The notes under the pieces: generated by a model | Databases searched by the model: none | Seen by the model: the letters and a program-made list of their open reading frames with translations, nothing else | Told to the model about the DNA's origin: nothing | Part shown: one piece after another, positions 1 to 10,669 of the stretch | Numbering within the stretch: position 1 is the first letter of the stretch | Layout of the letters: every line of letters starts with the position of its first letter | Assembly (NCBI GenBank): GCA_017163975.1 | Contig: JAFFSR010000016.1 | Span: 210,001-274,000, forward strand | Length of the DNA stretch: 64,000 bases | Source of the DNA: Anastatus disparis | Lineage: Eukaryota > Arthropoda > Insecta > Hymenoptera > Eupelmidae | Reading direction: 5' to 3' | Translations under genes and position numbers: made by a program

Positions 1-258
1 CGCAATGTCCTGAATACCATACACTCGAAAATACTTTTGCCACGTTAAAAATTTCGCTATGACATTATGTCGGGTACTTATTATTTTACAACGGTGAAAT
101 GGATAAGTCCTTGGTGATCGTAAGGCGATAAGGTTCCGCCAATACACCTCCTGCGGGCCTGCGGGTATACAACCACCCGTAGATGGGAGGCATGCAACAG
201 CCTCCTCCCCTTCTGCTGGAGATGCAGCAGCAGTAATATGTTCTTCTGGCGGACTCAT
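1..258 (-). CDS. Partial open reading frame of unknown function, running off the left edge
   Basis: Reading leftward from an ATG at 258-256 the frame stays open for all 86 codons to the window edge. The product begins MSPPEEHITAAASPAEGEE and is rich in Ala, Glu and Pro at first; the later part is basic and mixed (about residues 40-86, containing HRCKIIS and FLTWQKYF). I recognise no domain. This stretch is more GC-rich than the DNA to its right, which supports coding. It points away from the Polinton genes that start near 1.2 kb, so it could be a divergently transcribed Polinton gene or unrelated host DNA. The start is chosen only as the first ATG. Confidence 0.35.
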   Translation of the reverse strand, partial: MSPPEEHITAAASPAEGEEAVACLPSTGGCIPAGPQEVYWRNLIALRSPRTYPFHRCKIISTRHNVIAKFLTWQKYFRVYGIQDIA

Positions 259-1245
259 TTTTAAAACTAAATATCTCCTGATTTTATTTTCTAATCGAAC
301 CTTCTTATTTTGAAAATTTTTGAGAGTTCTGGTAAAAAACAAAGATGTTTTTGTATTAAAATTATCTAAGGAATGAAATTCGATTATCGTTTGAGCGACA
401 CATGTTTATTTTTCGCTTGAAGTGTACCATACGCATAGTAAATATACTTTACCGAGTCCTAAACTGCGTAAGATGAGTTTCTTCTTTCACGCCCAGTCGT
501 AAATATCCTTTGCACCACATACAACTGGACTTTTATTGTTTTATGATTGCTAAGACCCTTTTCAAATTTTCTCTCTTTTAAAATAGTTTTAAATAAAGCA
601 GTCTTTTTTATACATATACTTATGAGAATGCATGTTTTTGAAATTCTATATATGAGTGTATAATGACCTACAGCGTTAAGACGTACTAAAAACGCTATAC
701 AGAGGGAAATTAAAAGCATGGGTGGTTATATGTCAACGAGAAATTTATTACTTCGATCGTAAAATCTCAATACTGCATTAATATCAACAAAATGCACTAA
801 ATTTGTGAGTAACTTAACGTTTAGATGTATATATTACTTAAGCACGCTCTTGAAGCTGTTAATGTCACATACCATAAAAATGAAAAATAATCACATCGCA
901 AAATGAAAAATAATATGAGAAACGTTGAGGGTGTATACTAAGAAAATAAAAAACAAAAATCAAATGTCAATGAATGATTCCTTTTTAGAATCGATGTAAT
1001 ATATTAAAGGAAACATAAACAGAAAACGAAAATGCATACGCACAAACACGTGCTCTTATCGTGGTTATATTTTAAATTTTATTACGGTCAAATCTACAAT
1101 TTTCACACAGCTATAAATAATTTAGAAAAGTGTTCTTTGAAAAGTAATTAAATATTGAAAAATTTGACAAGTTGATAAGGAAAATTATAAGATGAAAGAA
1201 TAAATGGGTTTATTTGTTAGTGTAAATTTTTCTAAGGGTGTTGGG
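259..1245. other. AT-rich stretch without a supported gene
   Basis: Mostly A/T with short chance frames. An 86-codon frame on the minus strand (719-459) has no recognisable domain and AT-driven composition. I see no RNA gene here. Confidence 0.5.
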
Positions 1246-1282
1246 TATATAAAAGCAGTCACCCAAATATTTTTCGTTAGTC
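1246..1282 (+). promoter_or_regulatory. Core promoter: TATA box plus initiator for the first Polinton gene
   Basis: TATATAAAAG at 1246-1255 is followed by TTAGTC at 1277-1282, one mismatch from the arthropod initiator TCAKTY. The T of the TATA box and the initiator A (1279) are 33 nt apart, the same spacing as at three other promoters in this element. The first ATG downstream is at 1292. Confidence 0.6.
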
Positions 1283-1291
1283 GTAATCAAC

Positions 1292-1857
1292 ATGATGTAC
1301 AACGCGGAAGAAAAAAGTTTACGCGAGGTAGTCGTCGCCGTAGCAGCACGGTTAAGCTACGAAGATCGTCGTCTCGCTACAAGGTGTAACGATGCATGGC
1401 GACGTCGCGTAAAACAAATGGTGTGTGTCCATCTCAAACGGGAGAGACATTTTTTTTTTCAAGTTTTTGCGGGCCACGTAAAATCAAACAATTATATGAC
1501 AGTATAATAAAAAAATCTAGACCCGCTCATGAAGCAGCGGTAGATTTTATTTTAAATCGTGGGTGGCAAAATTTACCGATTCTTATGGAAATGGTGATTT
1601 CTCTTGAGGAGTTACAGGGTAAGTGCATTTCTTTTTCATAATTATTTTTAAAATCATGTATACAGTAAAGTTATAAGAAAAGTATTCATATATACTAGAG
1701 CGTTAAAGGTAAATACAGAGCAGCTAGTCTTTCTCTTTAACTCTAACGAGGTTTCTCTATTGTACCCTCTTACCGATGCTCGCTGATTTCGTATGGATAC
1801 TTTACTCGAAACCTTACTATATATACATACAGCATGGATCTGTAGGTGTATGCGTGC

Positions 1858-1929
<72 letters not shown>

Positions 1930-3847
1930 CCATGTGTATATATATAGCACCCTCTTGAAGGGACCCTCCCTCACGCTATATATATATATATATAGCGTGG
2001 GTCTGTAAGTAAGGTTCGGTAAGTAAGTAAGTAAGGTTGAAGAGACTAAGCATGATGGGGGGTCTCATAAATGAACAAGAAAGAGAGAAAGAGAGGGAAC
2101 GAGTGTGTATGAAAGAAAGAAGGAGAATAAGAGGGATAGTGGTTGAAATAGAGTGACAGAGAATATATAAGGAAGGATAGGGAATGAGATAAAAGAAGAG
2201 TTTTATTTGTAAAATCATTTATATAATTTTCCATTTTGTAAAATTTTCATATATTTTAAATTATTCATATTATTTTTAAAAATTACGCATATAAATTGTC
2301 TCCTATAAAAATATATTCAATATTATTATTACTATTAACAAAAATTATGTATTTAATTTTTATTTGTAAAATCATTTATATAATTTTCATATAATTTTTA
2401 AATTATTTATTTTATTTGTAAAAATTATGTTTTGATTTTAAAATAATTATTTATATAATTAAAAAATAATAAATTTTTTATAAAATTTAAAACAAAATTA
2501 TTTCTACAATTTTATTTGTAATAGTAATAAATATTCATATATTTTATTTTAAAATTATGTAAATAAATTATCTATTTGTAAAAATTTCATGAACTTTTAC
2601 GTTCTAAAATTATTTATTTTAATCGGAGTTTTATGTACTCACGCGTCCAAACATTCGTGTGAGTGTTTCTTTGCGTATGCGCCCGTGTGTATATGTTTTT
2701 TATGTGTGTGTGCGCGTAATTTAAAAATATTTTTTATTAAAAATAATATCATTTAAATATAAAATAAAAAATTTTTATTTTAGCTCGTGACATATTACTA
2801 CGGGATAGTAGTAGTAGTAGTAGTGAAGATGATGATGATGATCAAGTATCTAATCACTGGAGTGATAGTAGTAGTAGTACGGGATATGAATCAATGGATT
2901 CACCGACAGATATTTCGGAACCCGGTAATGATGACAATATTGATGATAACGAGAATGATAACGACGACGACAACGACGACGACGATGATGTTGATAATAA
3001 CGATAATAATGAAAATAATGGTGATGATGGTGATGATGATGATGATGGTGATGCTAACGATAATCAAAATGACAGAGATGATAGCCGTGATGATGATGAT
3101 GATGATGATAACGATAATGAAAATAGTGGTGATGATAACGATAATGAAAATAGTGATGTTGATGATAGCGATAATAGTAATGAAAATAACAATGACGATG
3201 ATAGCGATAGCGATAGTAATGAAAGTAGTAGTAGTAGCAGTGACGATGATGATAATTTACCACAAAACATTCTAAACATGGAAAATGATTATGTGATGTC
3301 TGCAGCGAATCGTGCGAGGGCTTTGGCGCGTAGAACTGACGATATGTTGCTCAATTATTATGTCCCAAACTACACCATAGCTGAATTAATTGATAGGACG
3401 ATACAAAGACATTATGATAGACGTAATGAACCGGATTCCGACGAGGGAGAGTTGAGAAAAAAAATTTTGAGAAGTTTCGTTGACCGGGAGCAAACTGCAG
3501 AAGAGCGTATTTCGACTCCCCATTGTTCTTTCATTCAAAACAGTATCAGGGATGCCGGCTTAAATGGATGTAAGTAGAAAGTTTTTAAATTATGATATTT
3601 CCGAAAATACCTTCAGCTATTACATTTCGTTTTTTTTTTTTAAGTATTTCGTCGGAATAGTGAGGTCATAGACCGTCTACCATCACATATATTCTTGGGG
3701 GCGTGTCGGGTCATGTATTCAAAACGAGCCCAAGAAATAAGATGGATCCATGACTTAGCTCGTGATCCACATTCTGCTATATATGAAGATAGTATGCCGG
3801 AATTACTAGATTTATTAACACGCGTAGCTGAATGTTTTTCCGGATGA
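1292..3847 (+). CDS. Spliced Asp/Ser-rich gene of unknown function, first gene of the Polinton
   Basis: Three exons are supported by matching splice sites and phases. Exon 1 ends at 1618 (donor GTAAGT at 1619), exon 2 is 2784-3569 (acceptor TTTTAG, donor GTAAGT at 3570), and exon 3 is 3645-3847, ending in TGA. Phase 1 at the first intron and phase 1 at the second keep the frame open. Exon 2 encodes Ser runs and a long Asp/Asn/Ser acidic tract, then a mixed region with [16 protein letters not shown]; exon 3 is helical and ends [14 protein letters not shown]. The 5' part is uncertain: the frame from ATG 1292 differs from the exon 1 frame that carries the helix near [14 protein letters not shown] (ATG 1396). 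Either 1396 is the start or there is a 1-nt change, perhaps in the T run at 1450-1459. The acidic tract suggests a transcriptional or nucleic-acid-protein-binding role, but that is inference. Confidence 0.55.
1859..1994. repeat. (TA)n microsatellite inside intron 1 of the first gene
   Basis: An uninterrupted TA run at about 1859-1922 and a shorter one near 1979-1994 lie in the 1.16 kb intron (1619-2783). The rest of the intron is GA-rich (about 2040-2170) and then strongly AT-rich, with no coding signal. Tyr/Ile-repeat frames here are products of the TA run. Confidence 0.9.
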
Positions 3848-4006
3848 CCCGAACCATAAATTTTTATTTGTAAATCATAAAATAATTTTTAATAATAATA
3901 AATTTACAGTCAGTGAAAATACTTGTGTCAATTATTCAACACCAATTTCATCACCGTTAACTTTACACTATACAGCCTCTCCCTCTTCACCACGCTCTAT
4001 CGGGGG

Positions 4007-4165
4007 CTATGATTATGATGGCGATGTGTCGACTTACTCATCCGAAACAGATTCTGAAACGATGCAATTGGGATGTGTTGCACCGAGTATTGAAAGTTAT
4101 GATTATGATGGTGATGTGTCTGCATATTCATCCCAAACGGATTCTCAAACGATGCAAACGGGCGG
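4007..4165 (+). repeat. Imperfect tandem duplication at the polymerase N-terminus
   Basis: Two copies of a unit encoding YDYDGDVS, then TDS and TMQ, lie side by side (about 4007-4080 and 4100-4165). They add an acidic, Ser/Thr-rich tail ahead of the conserved part of the polymerase. Confidence 0.75.
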
Positions 4166-7100
4166 TGGTGCAGCGAATATTAACGTCGAAAACGATAGTG
4201 AGAGGGATGAAGATAATATTGATGAGGGAAATAATAATGCAGAAGAAGAAGAAGAAGAAGAAGCAGGTGAAATCGATGTGCGACCTCCAGGCGAAAGATT
4301 CATTATAAATCAGAGTACACATAATTATTTAGAAAAATATAGGGCTTATGGTATAGAGCTTCTATTAAAAATACTTACACCTCCTCCCGATGTTAATTTA
4401 ATTATTTGGCTGGAAAATGTAATGCGGGATATACACGCGTACATAATGTCGATGGCGGGTGAAGATGATAGAATAGGTATAAGTATAAGAAGTAATAATT
4501 TTGCTCGCGGAGCAGCAGGATTGTCGCTTCGACCTGTAAATAATTTTTTTTATAATGATCTTTGGTTATTACTGGGTAGTCTAGTTCAAAGTAATGAACA
4601 TTTCCAATTAGATGATACTTTTATTTTAACAGTAACTATCGTAAATGTTCCGTGGGGTGAAGGAGGTGTAAGAAGAAAAAATCTCTGTATAGATGTAATC
4701 GGGTCGAGATCATTCGTTTCCATAAAAAACGATGATAATAAATGCCTACCGAGGGCTTTGGTAGTGGGGGAAGCCTATATTAAATTAAAAAATTCAGTGG
4801 AAAAAGAAGTTCGAGATATTTGGGGAAAGATTAGAAATAGTAGAGGGGCTTCACAGAGGCAACGCGCGAATAATCTTATAACTAGCGCCAACGTTGAAAT
4901 TCCCGAAAATGGTTGCGGTATAGAGGAAATAGAGAAGTTTCAAACATACTACACGATGCGCGGAATAGCTATTGTTATTTATGATGAATCAACTTTTGGG
5001 TGTGGGGAGCCACCATTTTTCGACGGTCGGCCGTATGTAGAGCACAATAAAAATTCAATCATTAACCTTTTATATAACAATCGTACTCGACATTTTGACA
5101 CTATTTTAAATTTAACTGGTGCCGCTAAAAGTAAATTTTTCTGCGAATACTGTAACATTAAATATTCTCTTGTAAATATGCATAAGTGTTCGTCAATTTG
5201 CTCTAGCTGCTTTGTATCACCACCTTGTGAAACTAAAAGCGTTGAATCAATAAAATGCAACGATTGCAATAGAGATTTTTTTGGACAAATTTGTTTTAAC
5301 AAGCATAAAACAGTCGGTAGTTACAAAAAAAATAACAAAAAATTATGCGATGTTGTCCAAGCGTGTCCTCGTTGCTGTAAAAGAATTAATAAAATTAAAG
5401 ATAAGCATGTATGCGGGGTTAATTGGTGCAGCACATGTCGTCGAAAACATAATGTGAACGATTTATGTTATATACCGACAATTCCATCTGATAAAGCGAA
5501 AAGCGGTCAATCAAGCGATACATCGAAAACGAAAAGAAATTTATTTATATTCTACGATTTCGAAACCCGGCAAGACACATCGTATAGGGATAGTTCTAGT
5601 ATAAAAATACATGTACCAAACCTCTGCGTAGTACATCAGGTATGCGAAGACTGTATGGATGTCGAGAATATAGGTACTTTTTGCTCTACATGCGGTGTAC
5701 GCGAGTTTGTTTTTTGGGATGATCCGGTCAAGCGTTTACTCGAAATTGCTATTCGTAAAAAAACGGGTTTTGAGCAAATAATATGTATTGCGCATAATTC
5801 TGGAGGCTTCGACGGTCAATTTATTCAAAAAGAAATCGTGGAAAATACATCTTACGTGCCAAGCGTAATTTTAAACGGGCAAAGTATTATCATGCTTCAA
5901 TGTGGCAAGACTAAGTTTATCGATAGTTTAAACTACTTCCACATGAGATTGAGCGCGCTTCCAAAGGCTTTTGTCTTACCACCATCTAGTAAAAAAGGTT
6001 ATTTTCCACACCTGTTTAATACACAGGAAAATCAAAATTACAGAGGACCTTTACCAGATGTTAAATTTTACGGTATAGACACAATGCCTCTTTCCGAGAG
6101 AGTTGAATTCTTTACGTAGTATAACGAGAATGTAGGTAATTATGAATTTGATTTTAAACGTGAAATCGTAGAATATTGTCGTATGGACGTAGAAATTTTA
6201 AGGCGATCGTGTATAGCCTTCAGAAAGATATTTCTAGAATGCGGGAAAACATGCCCTTTTACGGAAGCTGTAACAATAGCATCCGCGTGTTCAACGGTAT
6301 ATAGAAAAAATTATTTACAAAAAAATACTATCGGCGTTATACCATCCACTGGTTATCGACGGGGTGACAAGCACTCGCAAAAATCTCTAGAATGGTTAGT
6401 GCAGTGTGAACGCGAACTCGGTAGAGAAATAGCTCACGCTGGTAGAGCACGTGAAGTCATGCTACCAGAGAGATTTCGCGTTGACGGTTTCTTAGCAGCA
6501 GATCAAAATTTACCAAATCAAAAGGGTATTGTATTCGAGTATCAGGGTTGCTTCATCCACGGTTGTCCCAAATGTTTTCCAAATAATCGTGAGCAGCGAT
6601 TGTCTTACGGTCGCACATTTAACGAGGTTTTTGAAAACACAGTAAGGAAAATAGAAAAAATAAAATCATTCGGCTACGAAGTTCGCGAGATATGGGAATG
6701 TGAATTCGATCGTATCAAAAGCGAGAACTCCGATATTAAAAATTACGTTAATAATCACCCCATAATGTTACGTATAACTTTGGATCCACGGGACGCATTT
6801 TTCGGCGGTAGAACGGAAAATTTTGTCACTCAGTGCAGAGTTGGTGAGGGAGAAAAAATTAAATATACGGATATTTGCTCTCTCTACCCTTACGTGTGTA
6901 AGCGCATGCGATTTCCTCTCGGGCATCCGCGTATTTTACTCGGTGAAGAGTGTAAAAAACTGACATCAGGTAACAATAACGATTTATCAGGCGTCGAAGG
7001 TTTAATTAAATGTAAGGTGCTACCACCTCGTAATTTGTATATACCGCTGCTACCTATTAAAATGCACAATCGACTACTTTTTGCTCTATGTCGGTCTTGC

Positions 7101-8264
7101 TGTGAAGAAATGCGTCAATGAGATTGCAGTCATGAAAATGTAAAAGATCGTGAATTCACAGGTACATGGGTTGTCGATGAAATGCGTAAAGCCGTTGAAC
7201 TAGGATATCGTATAACTGAAATATATATCATTTGGCAATACGAAATGACGCAGTTCGATCAAGCGACTGCAAGTGGTGGACTCTTTGCTGAATACGTAAA
7301 CACCTTTCTAAAGATCAAACAGGAGGCTAGCGGCTGGCCTTCTTGGTGTATCGATGACGCTAGTAAAGATCAATATATCAAACAGTATGAAATAGATGAA
7401 GGTATTCGTATGGATAAGGAGAAAATTGAGAAAAATGCAGGGTTAAGAGCTGTTGCAAAACTCTGTCTCAATTCCTTCTGGGGTAAATTTGGACAGCGTA
7501 GTAATTTAAAGCAAACGGATATTATAAAGTCACGAGAAGCACTCTTGAAGCTTCTTACAGCAGCCGATAAAGAAGTGTACGATATACTTGCTGTGAATGA
7601 TGAAATTTCGTATGCCAACTGGCAATACAAAGAGGAAGCATCGCCTACTGCAGCATATACAAATGTCGTTATTGCGGCTTATACGACGGCTCAAGCTAGA
7701 TTGAAACTTTATGAGGATCTAGAAAAATTAGGGAGACGCGTTTTATATTGCGATACGGACTCGTGTATATTTACATCCAAAGATGATGAAATCGGGGAAT
7801 ATAATCCAGTTGAGGGTACAAAGCTCGGTGACATGACCGACGAGTTGACAGCCCATGGAGAGGGTGCGTATATACAACATTTTATTTCAGGGGGTCCGAA
7901 ATTTTACGCTTATCGCGCTGTAAACCTTGATGGGGAAATATTTGAATGTTGTAAGGTTAAGCGTATAACTTTAAATTTCTCTAATGGGTTGAAAATAAAT
8001 TTTGAAAGCATCAATGAATTGATTATTGATGCATTTCGCAGTACATCAAATCCCGATGATGATTATGAAAATCAAATAGATGACGAGGTCGAGCGAGAAA
8101 ACCAACCATGTAAAAAAATTAAATTAAATTTTAAAAGTATACGGCGTACAAATATGCATGAGGTTGTTACATGTCCAGAATCTAAAACTTGTTGCGTGGT
8201 TCTGAAAAAGAGACGTTACATTAATCCTAGACTTTCTCTACCATTTGGTTATAAGAAAACTTGA
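4062..8264 (+). pseudogene. PolB: Polinton protein-primed family B DNA polymerase, interrupted by two in-frame stops
   Basis: The frame encodes a polymerase of about 1,400 codons. An acidic N-terminus is followed by a NDDNKC-containing domain (about 4725) and a Cys/His-rich zinc-binding region (5140-5470). Exonuclease motifs follow: YDFET (about 5553), HNSGGFD (about 5790-5810) and YCRMD (6174-6188). Polymerase motifs are DICSLYP (about 6869-6890), NSFWGKF (about 7471) and CDTDS (7749-7763). All catalytic acids of ExoI-III and motifs A and C are present. Two stops interrupt the frame without changing it: TAG at 6117-6119, just before ExoIII, and TGA at 7119-7121, between motifs A and B. Single C-to-T changes would explain both. 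The first in-frame ATG is at 4062, but the frame is open upstream to an acceptor-like TTTACAG ending at 3909, so an upstream exon is possible. The role would be replication of the element from a terminal protein. Confidence 0.93.
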
Positions 8265-8690
8265 GCAATATTTTATGTAATAATGAAAAATATGTATATA
8301 TTTTATTGTAAATAAAAACATTAAATAAAATTTTATTTTTTATTCAACCTTTACTCTTATTCAAAAAAATTTTCAATTATAAATTATAATGTTAAAATAA
8401 TAATAATAATATTATCGAGAGACACGCGAAATTAGCTGATTATCACGCGTGTCTCCACCGCGTGAAGCGACTGATTTTTAAACACGCGAAATCAGCTGAT
8501 GAAACGCGTGTGTTTCGCGCCCGCGCGAGTTAATTAGCTGAGTAAGAGGCGTGAAAAAATAGCTAATTATCACGCCTCCCGCCGCGTCCGGGGCGCCACC
8601 GCCGCCGCCGCCGTCCCCCCACCCTTGTTTGTACTAGTTAAATACAGCCATCATCATTGTCAAAATGGTAGTAAGTAAAAAGATAACGAG
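8265..8690 (+). other. Intergenic spacer between polymerase and ATPase, with GC-rich hairpin cluster
   Basis: The first part (8265-8415) is AT-rich and probably holds the polymerase 3' end and polyadenylation signals (AATAAA-like words near 8311-8330). From 8416 to 8625 the base composition changes sharply to CG-rich with three hairpins (separate entry) and a GCC-repeat tract near 8596-8613. No reading frame is supported before the ATPase ATG at 8691. An out-of-frame ATG lies at 8665. Confidence 0.7.
8419..8578 (+). promoter_or_regulatory. Three tandem hairpins with a shared loop motif
   Basis: Stem 1 is GAGACACGCG (8419-8428) with CGCGTGTCTC (8446-8455). Stem 2 is ACACGCG (8482-8488) with CGCGTGT (8505-8511). 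Stem 3 is GAGGCGTGA (8546-8554) with TCACGCCTC (8570-8578). Loops are 15-17 nt and carry related words: TTAGCTGATTA, ATCAGCTGAT and TAGCTAATTA. The stems differ in sequence but stay paired, which suggests structure is kept. Possible roles are a transcript-processing or termination signal, a replication signal or a protein-binding array; the sequence does not decide. Confidence 0.6.
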
Positions 8691-9353
8691 ATGGATACAT
8701 GTTTCAGACACCCGTTTACGTGTATCGTAAGCGGTCCTACGGGGTGTGGTAAAACGGTATTTGTAAAGCGATTTCTCGCAAACCTCCCTCGTATCTGCGA
8801 TGTAACATTTGACAGAATATTATTTTATTACGCCGAGTGGCAAGAAGCATACAAAAACGATTTGAAAATACCAAGTCAACAGGTTATAGAATTTCACGAA
8901 GGTTTACCACACAACTCGGATTATTCACACGATAATGAAAAGAAAAAATTAATAATTATCGATGATTTGATGCGTGAATCTTCCAACAATACTATTCTAG
9001 ATTTATTTACAAAAGGTAGCCACCATAAGAATATTAGTGTTATTTTCATCACTCAAAATCTATTTCACAAAGGTAGTGGTCAAAGAGATATTTCATTGAA
9101 CGCGAATTACATTGTAATTTTTAAAAACCCCCGAGATCGTGCTCAAATTCAGTATCTTGCGCGACAAGTATACCCCGAAGATCCGAAATTCCTGCAAGAA
9201 GCCTATTTAGACAGTACACGTGTACCACATGGTTATCTTTTCTTGGACTTGAAACAAAGTACAAATGATGAATATCGTTTTAGAACGTGTGTATTTCCCG
9301 ATGATAGAGTTCAGTATGCCTATTTACCGAAATATCATTCAAATCTACGCTAA
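8691..9353 (+). CDS. FtsK/HerA-type genome-packaging ATPase of the Polinton
   Basis: This 220-residue protein has a Walker A loop GPTGCGKT at residues 15-22 and a hydrophobic Walker B strand ending in Asp-Asp (IIIDD, residues 88-92). A conserved sensor-like segment containing ITQNLFHKG lies near residue 125. This is the arrangement of the packaging ATPases of Polintons, adintoviruses and virophages, which drive DNA into the capsid. It is intact, with no stop or frameshift, and its length fits the family. The ATG at 8691 directly precedes the conserved HPFTCIVSGP segment. It is the first gene of a tightly packed run that continues to the capsid gene. Confidence 0.93.
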   Translation: MDTCFRHPFTCIVSGPTGCGKTVFVKRFLANLPRICDVTFDRILFYYAEWQEAYKNDLKIPSQQVIEFHEGLPHNSDYSHDNEKKKLIIIDDLMRESSNNTILDLFTKGSHHKNISVIFITQNLFHKGSGQRDISLNANYIVIFKNPRDRAQIQYLARQVYPEDPKFLQEAYLDSTRVPHGYLFLDLKQSTNDEYRFRTCVFPDDRVQYAYLPKYHSNLR

Positions 9354-9404
9354 AGATATAAAACAAACGTCAACAAGACGAATCGACGCAGTATACGAGC
9401 AGCT

Positions 9405-9872
9405 ATGGCCAAGGTAACATAGAAAAACAAGAAAAAGAAGAAAAGAAAGAAGAATAAAAACAGTCAATCTGGTGGTGCTGGTAATTGCGGCTGTTTACCA
9501 TCTAATTTTAGTAAAAAGTGCGTTGCAATTTTAAACGCCCTCTGTCATTCGGATACTCAACAGCGAGTAGCTTTACTACGATCAGCTGATAAAAATTTAA
9601 TAAAGTGTATATGCGAGTGTGTATTAAACGTATTACACGGGACAGTAAAATTAAAACATTCTCAGAAAGAGCGATTAAAAAAGTACAAACATATATTACG
9701 AAAATTGATAATAAGAAGAAAAAAAGGTGGGAATGATTCTCAACGTAAAAATACCAACTGGCATCAGAAGAAACGTGTACTTATCCAAAATGGTGGAGGT
9801 TTTTTACCTCTACTTTTAGCCCCAATCATAGGTGCTTTAGTATCAAAAATTTTTGGTGGCAACAACGCTTAA
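9405..9872 (+). pseudogene. Small basic pX-like Polinton protein with hydrophobic tail; stop at codon 6
   Basis: From ATG 9405 the frame reads MAKVT, then TAG at 9420-9422, then stays open to TAA at 9870-9872 (156 codons). Past the stop come a Lys/Arg-rich run, a central Cys-containing helical part, another basic part, and a C-terminal hydrophobic stretch introduced by NGGGFLPLLLAPIIGALV. A basic protein with a GG-flanked hydrophobic tail resembles the pX-like small virion protein of adintoviruses; that is a resemblance, not a proven match. It sits 51 nt after the ATPase and 3 nt before the next gene. Only the early stop breaks it, and one C-to-T change would create it. Alternatively translation starts later or the AAG|GTAACA near the start is a splice donor. 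Confidence 0.6.
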
Positions 9873-9875
9873 ACT

Positions 9876-10667
9876 ATGGAACGTACGCGTAAAATGGTAA
9901 TTATCCCAGAAGATGAGTATGAGCGGGGAATACGTTCATCCTCGATAGTGGCTGAAAAAAACCAGTCTACGGGTAAAGAAATAGAACAAACAGTACAGAC
10001 AAAAGGAGATAATTTATCACGCTTAGATGCTGAGATGCATGATATTCTTTTTTCCAAAAGTATCACCGATGAACGAGAGAAATATCAAAAATATATGCAG
10101 ATACTCCAAAAATATCTTTATTTTAAAAATATCGAACGACATGAAAGCTCGGTCGATAGCGAAAATGAAATCGAAGAAGGTGAAGCTATGCTGACAGCGC
10201 CACTCTCCGAAGATTCGATTCTCGATAACGTATCCAAGAGCTATAAAAGAAGCGCACGGTTACTACTAAATCATTGGAAAAAAAGTGCTGTTGGTAACCT
10301 TTTAAAGTGGGATAACACAGGTCGTGTAACGATAGAAGGTAATGTTATACCGCATTCTAATATTATAGACCTAATCAGTGACGTTATAAGAAGAAAAAAA
10401 TCTCTCACTCCACCCGCCGGAAGAGCACAAATGACAAGATTTTTAGCTTTGTCAGAAACGCCGTTTAAACTTGTCGGTAATACAGATGTGTTACAGCAGT
10501 ATAAGACATTAGATGCTGAATAGTCTAATAATAAACGAAAACGAAAAAATTCAACAGATATTGAAGATTTAGAGAGAGAGCTACACTCTCGATACGAATA
10601 CAGTAAAGCCGAAGGTAGGAATAAGAAAAAAATACTTAAGCAAAAGTGGAAAAGTTTTAGCATATAA
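9876..10667 (+). pseudogene. Conserved Polinton protein of unknown function, stop 48 codons from the end
   Basis: The protein starts MERTRKMVIIPEDEYERG. A helical region with LDAEMHDILFSKSI (about residues 50-63) and a Gln/Tyr-rich helix follow, then a folded C-terminal half containing KWDNTGRVTIEGNVIP. A TAG at 10521-10523 halts it after 215 codons, but the same frame continues 48 codons to TAA at 10665-10667. The tail starts with the NLS-like NKRKRKN. Proteins with this start are common in insect Polintons from what I know of the family; I do not know their function. It follows the previous gene by 3 nt and precedes the integrase ATG by 2 nt. The tail reading in frame right up to the integrase argues that the TAG is a later mutation, or is read through. 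Confidence 0.65.
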
Positions 10668-10669
10668 AA

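Noticed and set aside
1654..1974. Tyr/Ile-repeat frames on both strands
   Set aside because: They are translations of the TA microsatellite at 1859-1922; the same applies at 24520-24799, 25909-26103 and 43095-43431.
2787..3275. Met/Ile-rich 162-codon frame and His/Tyr or Ser/Leu-rich minus-strand frames
   Set aside because: They are other-frame readings of the GAT-rich acidic exon at 2784-3569.
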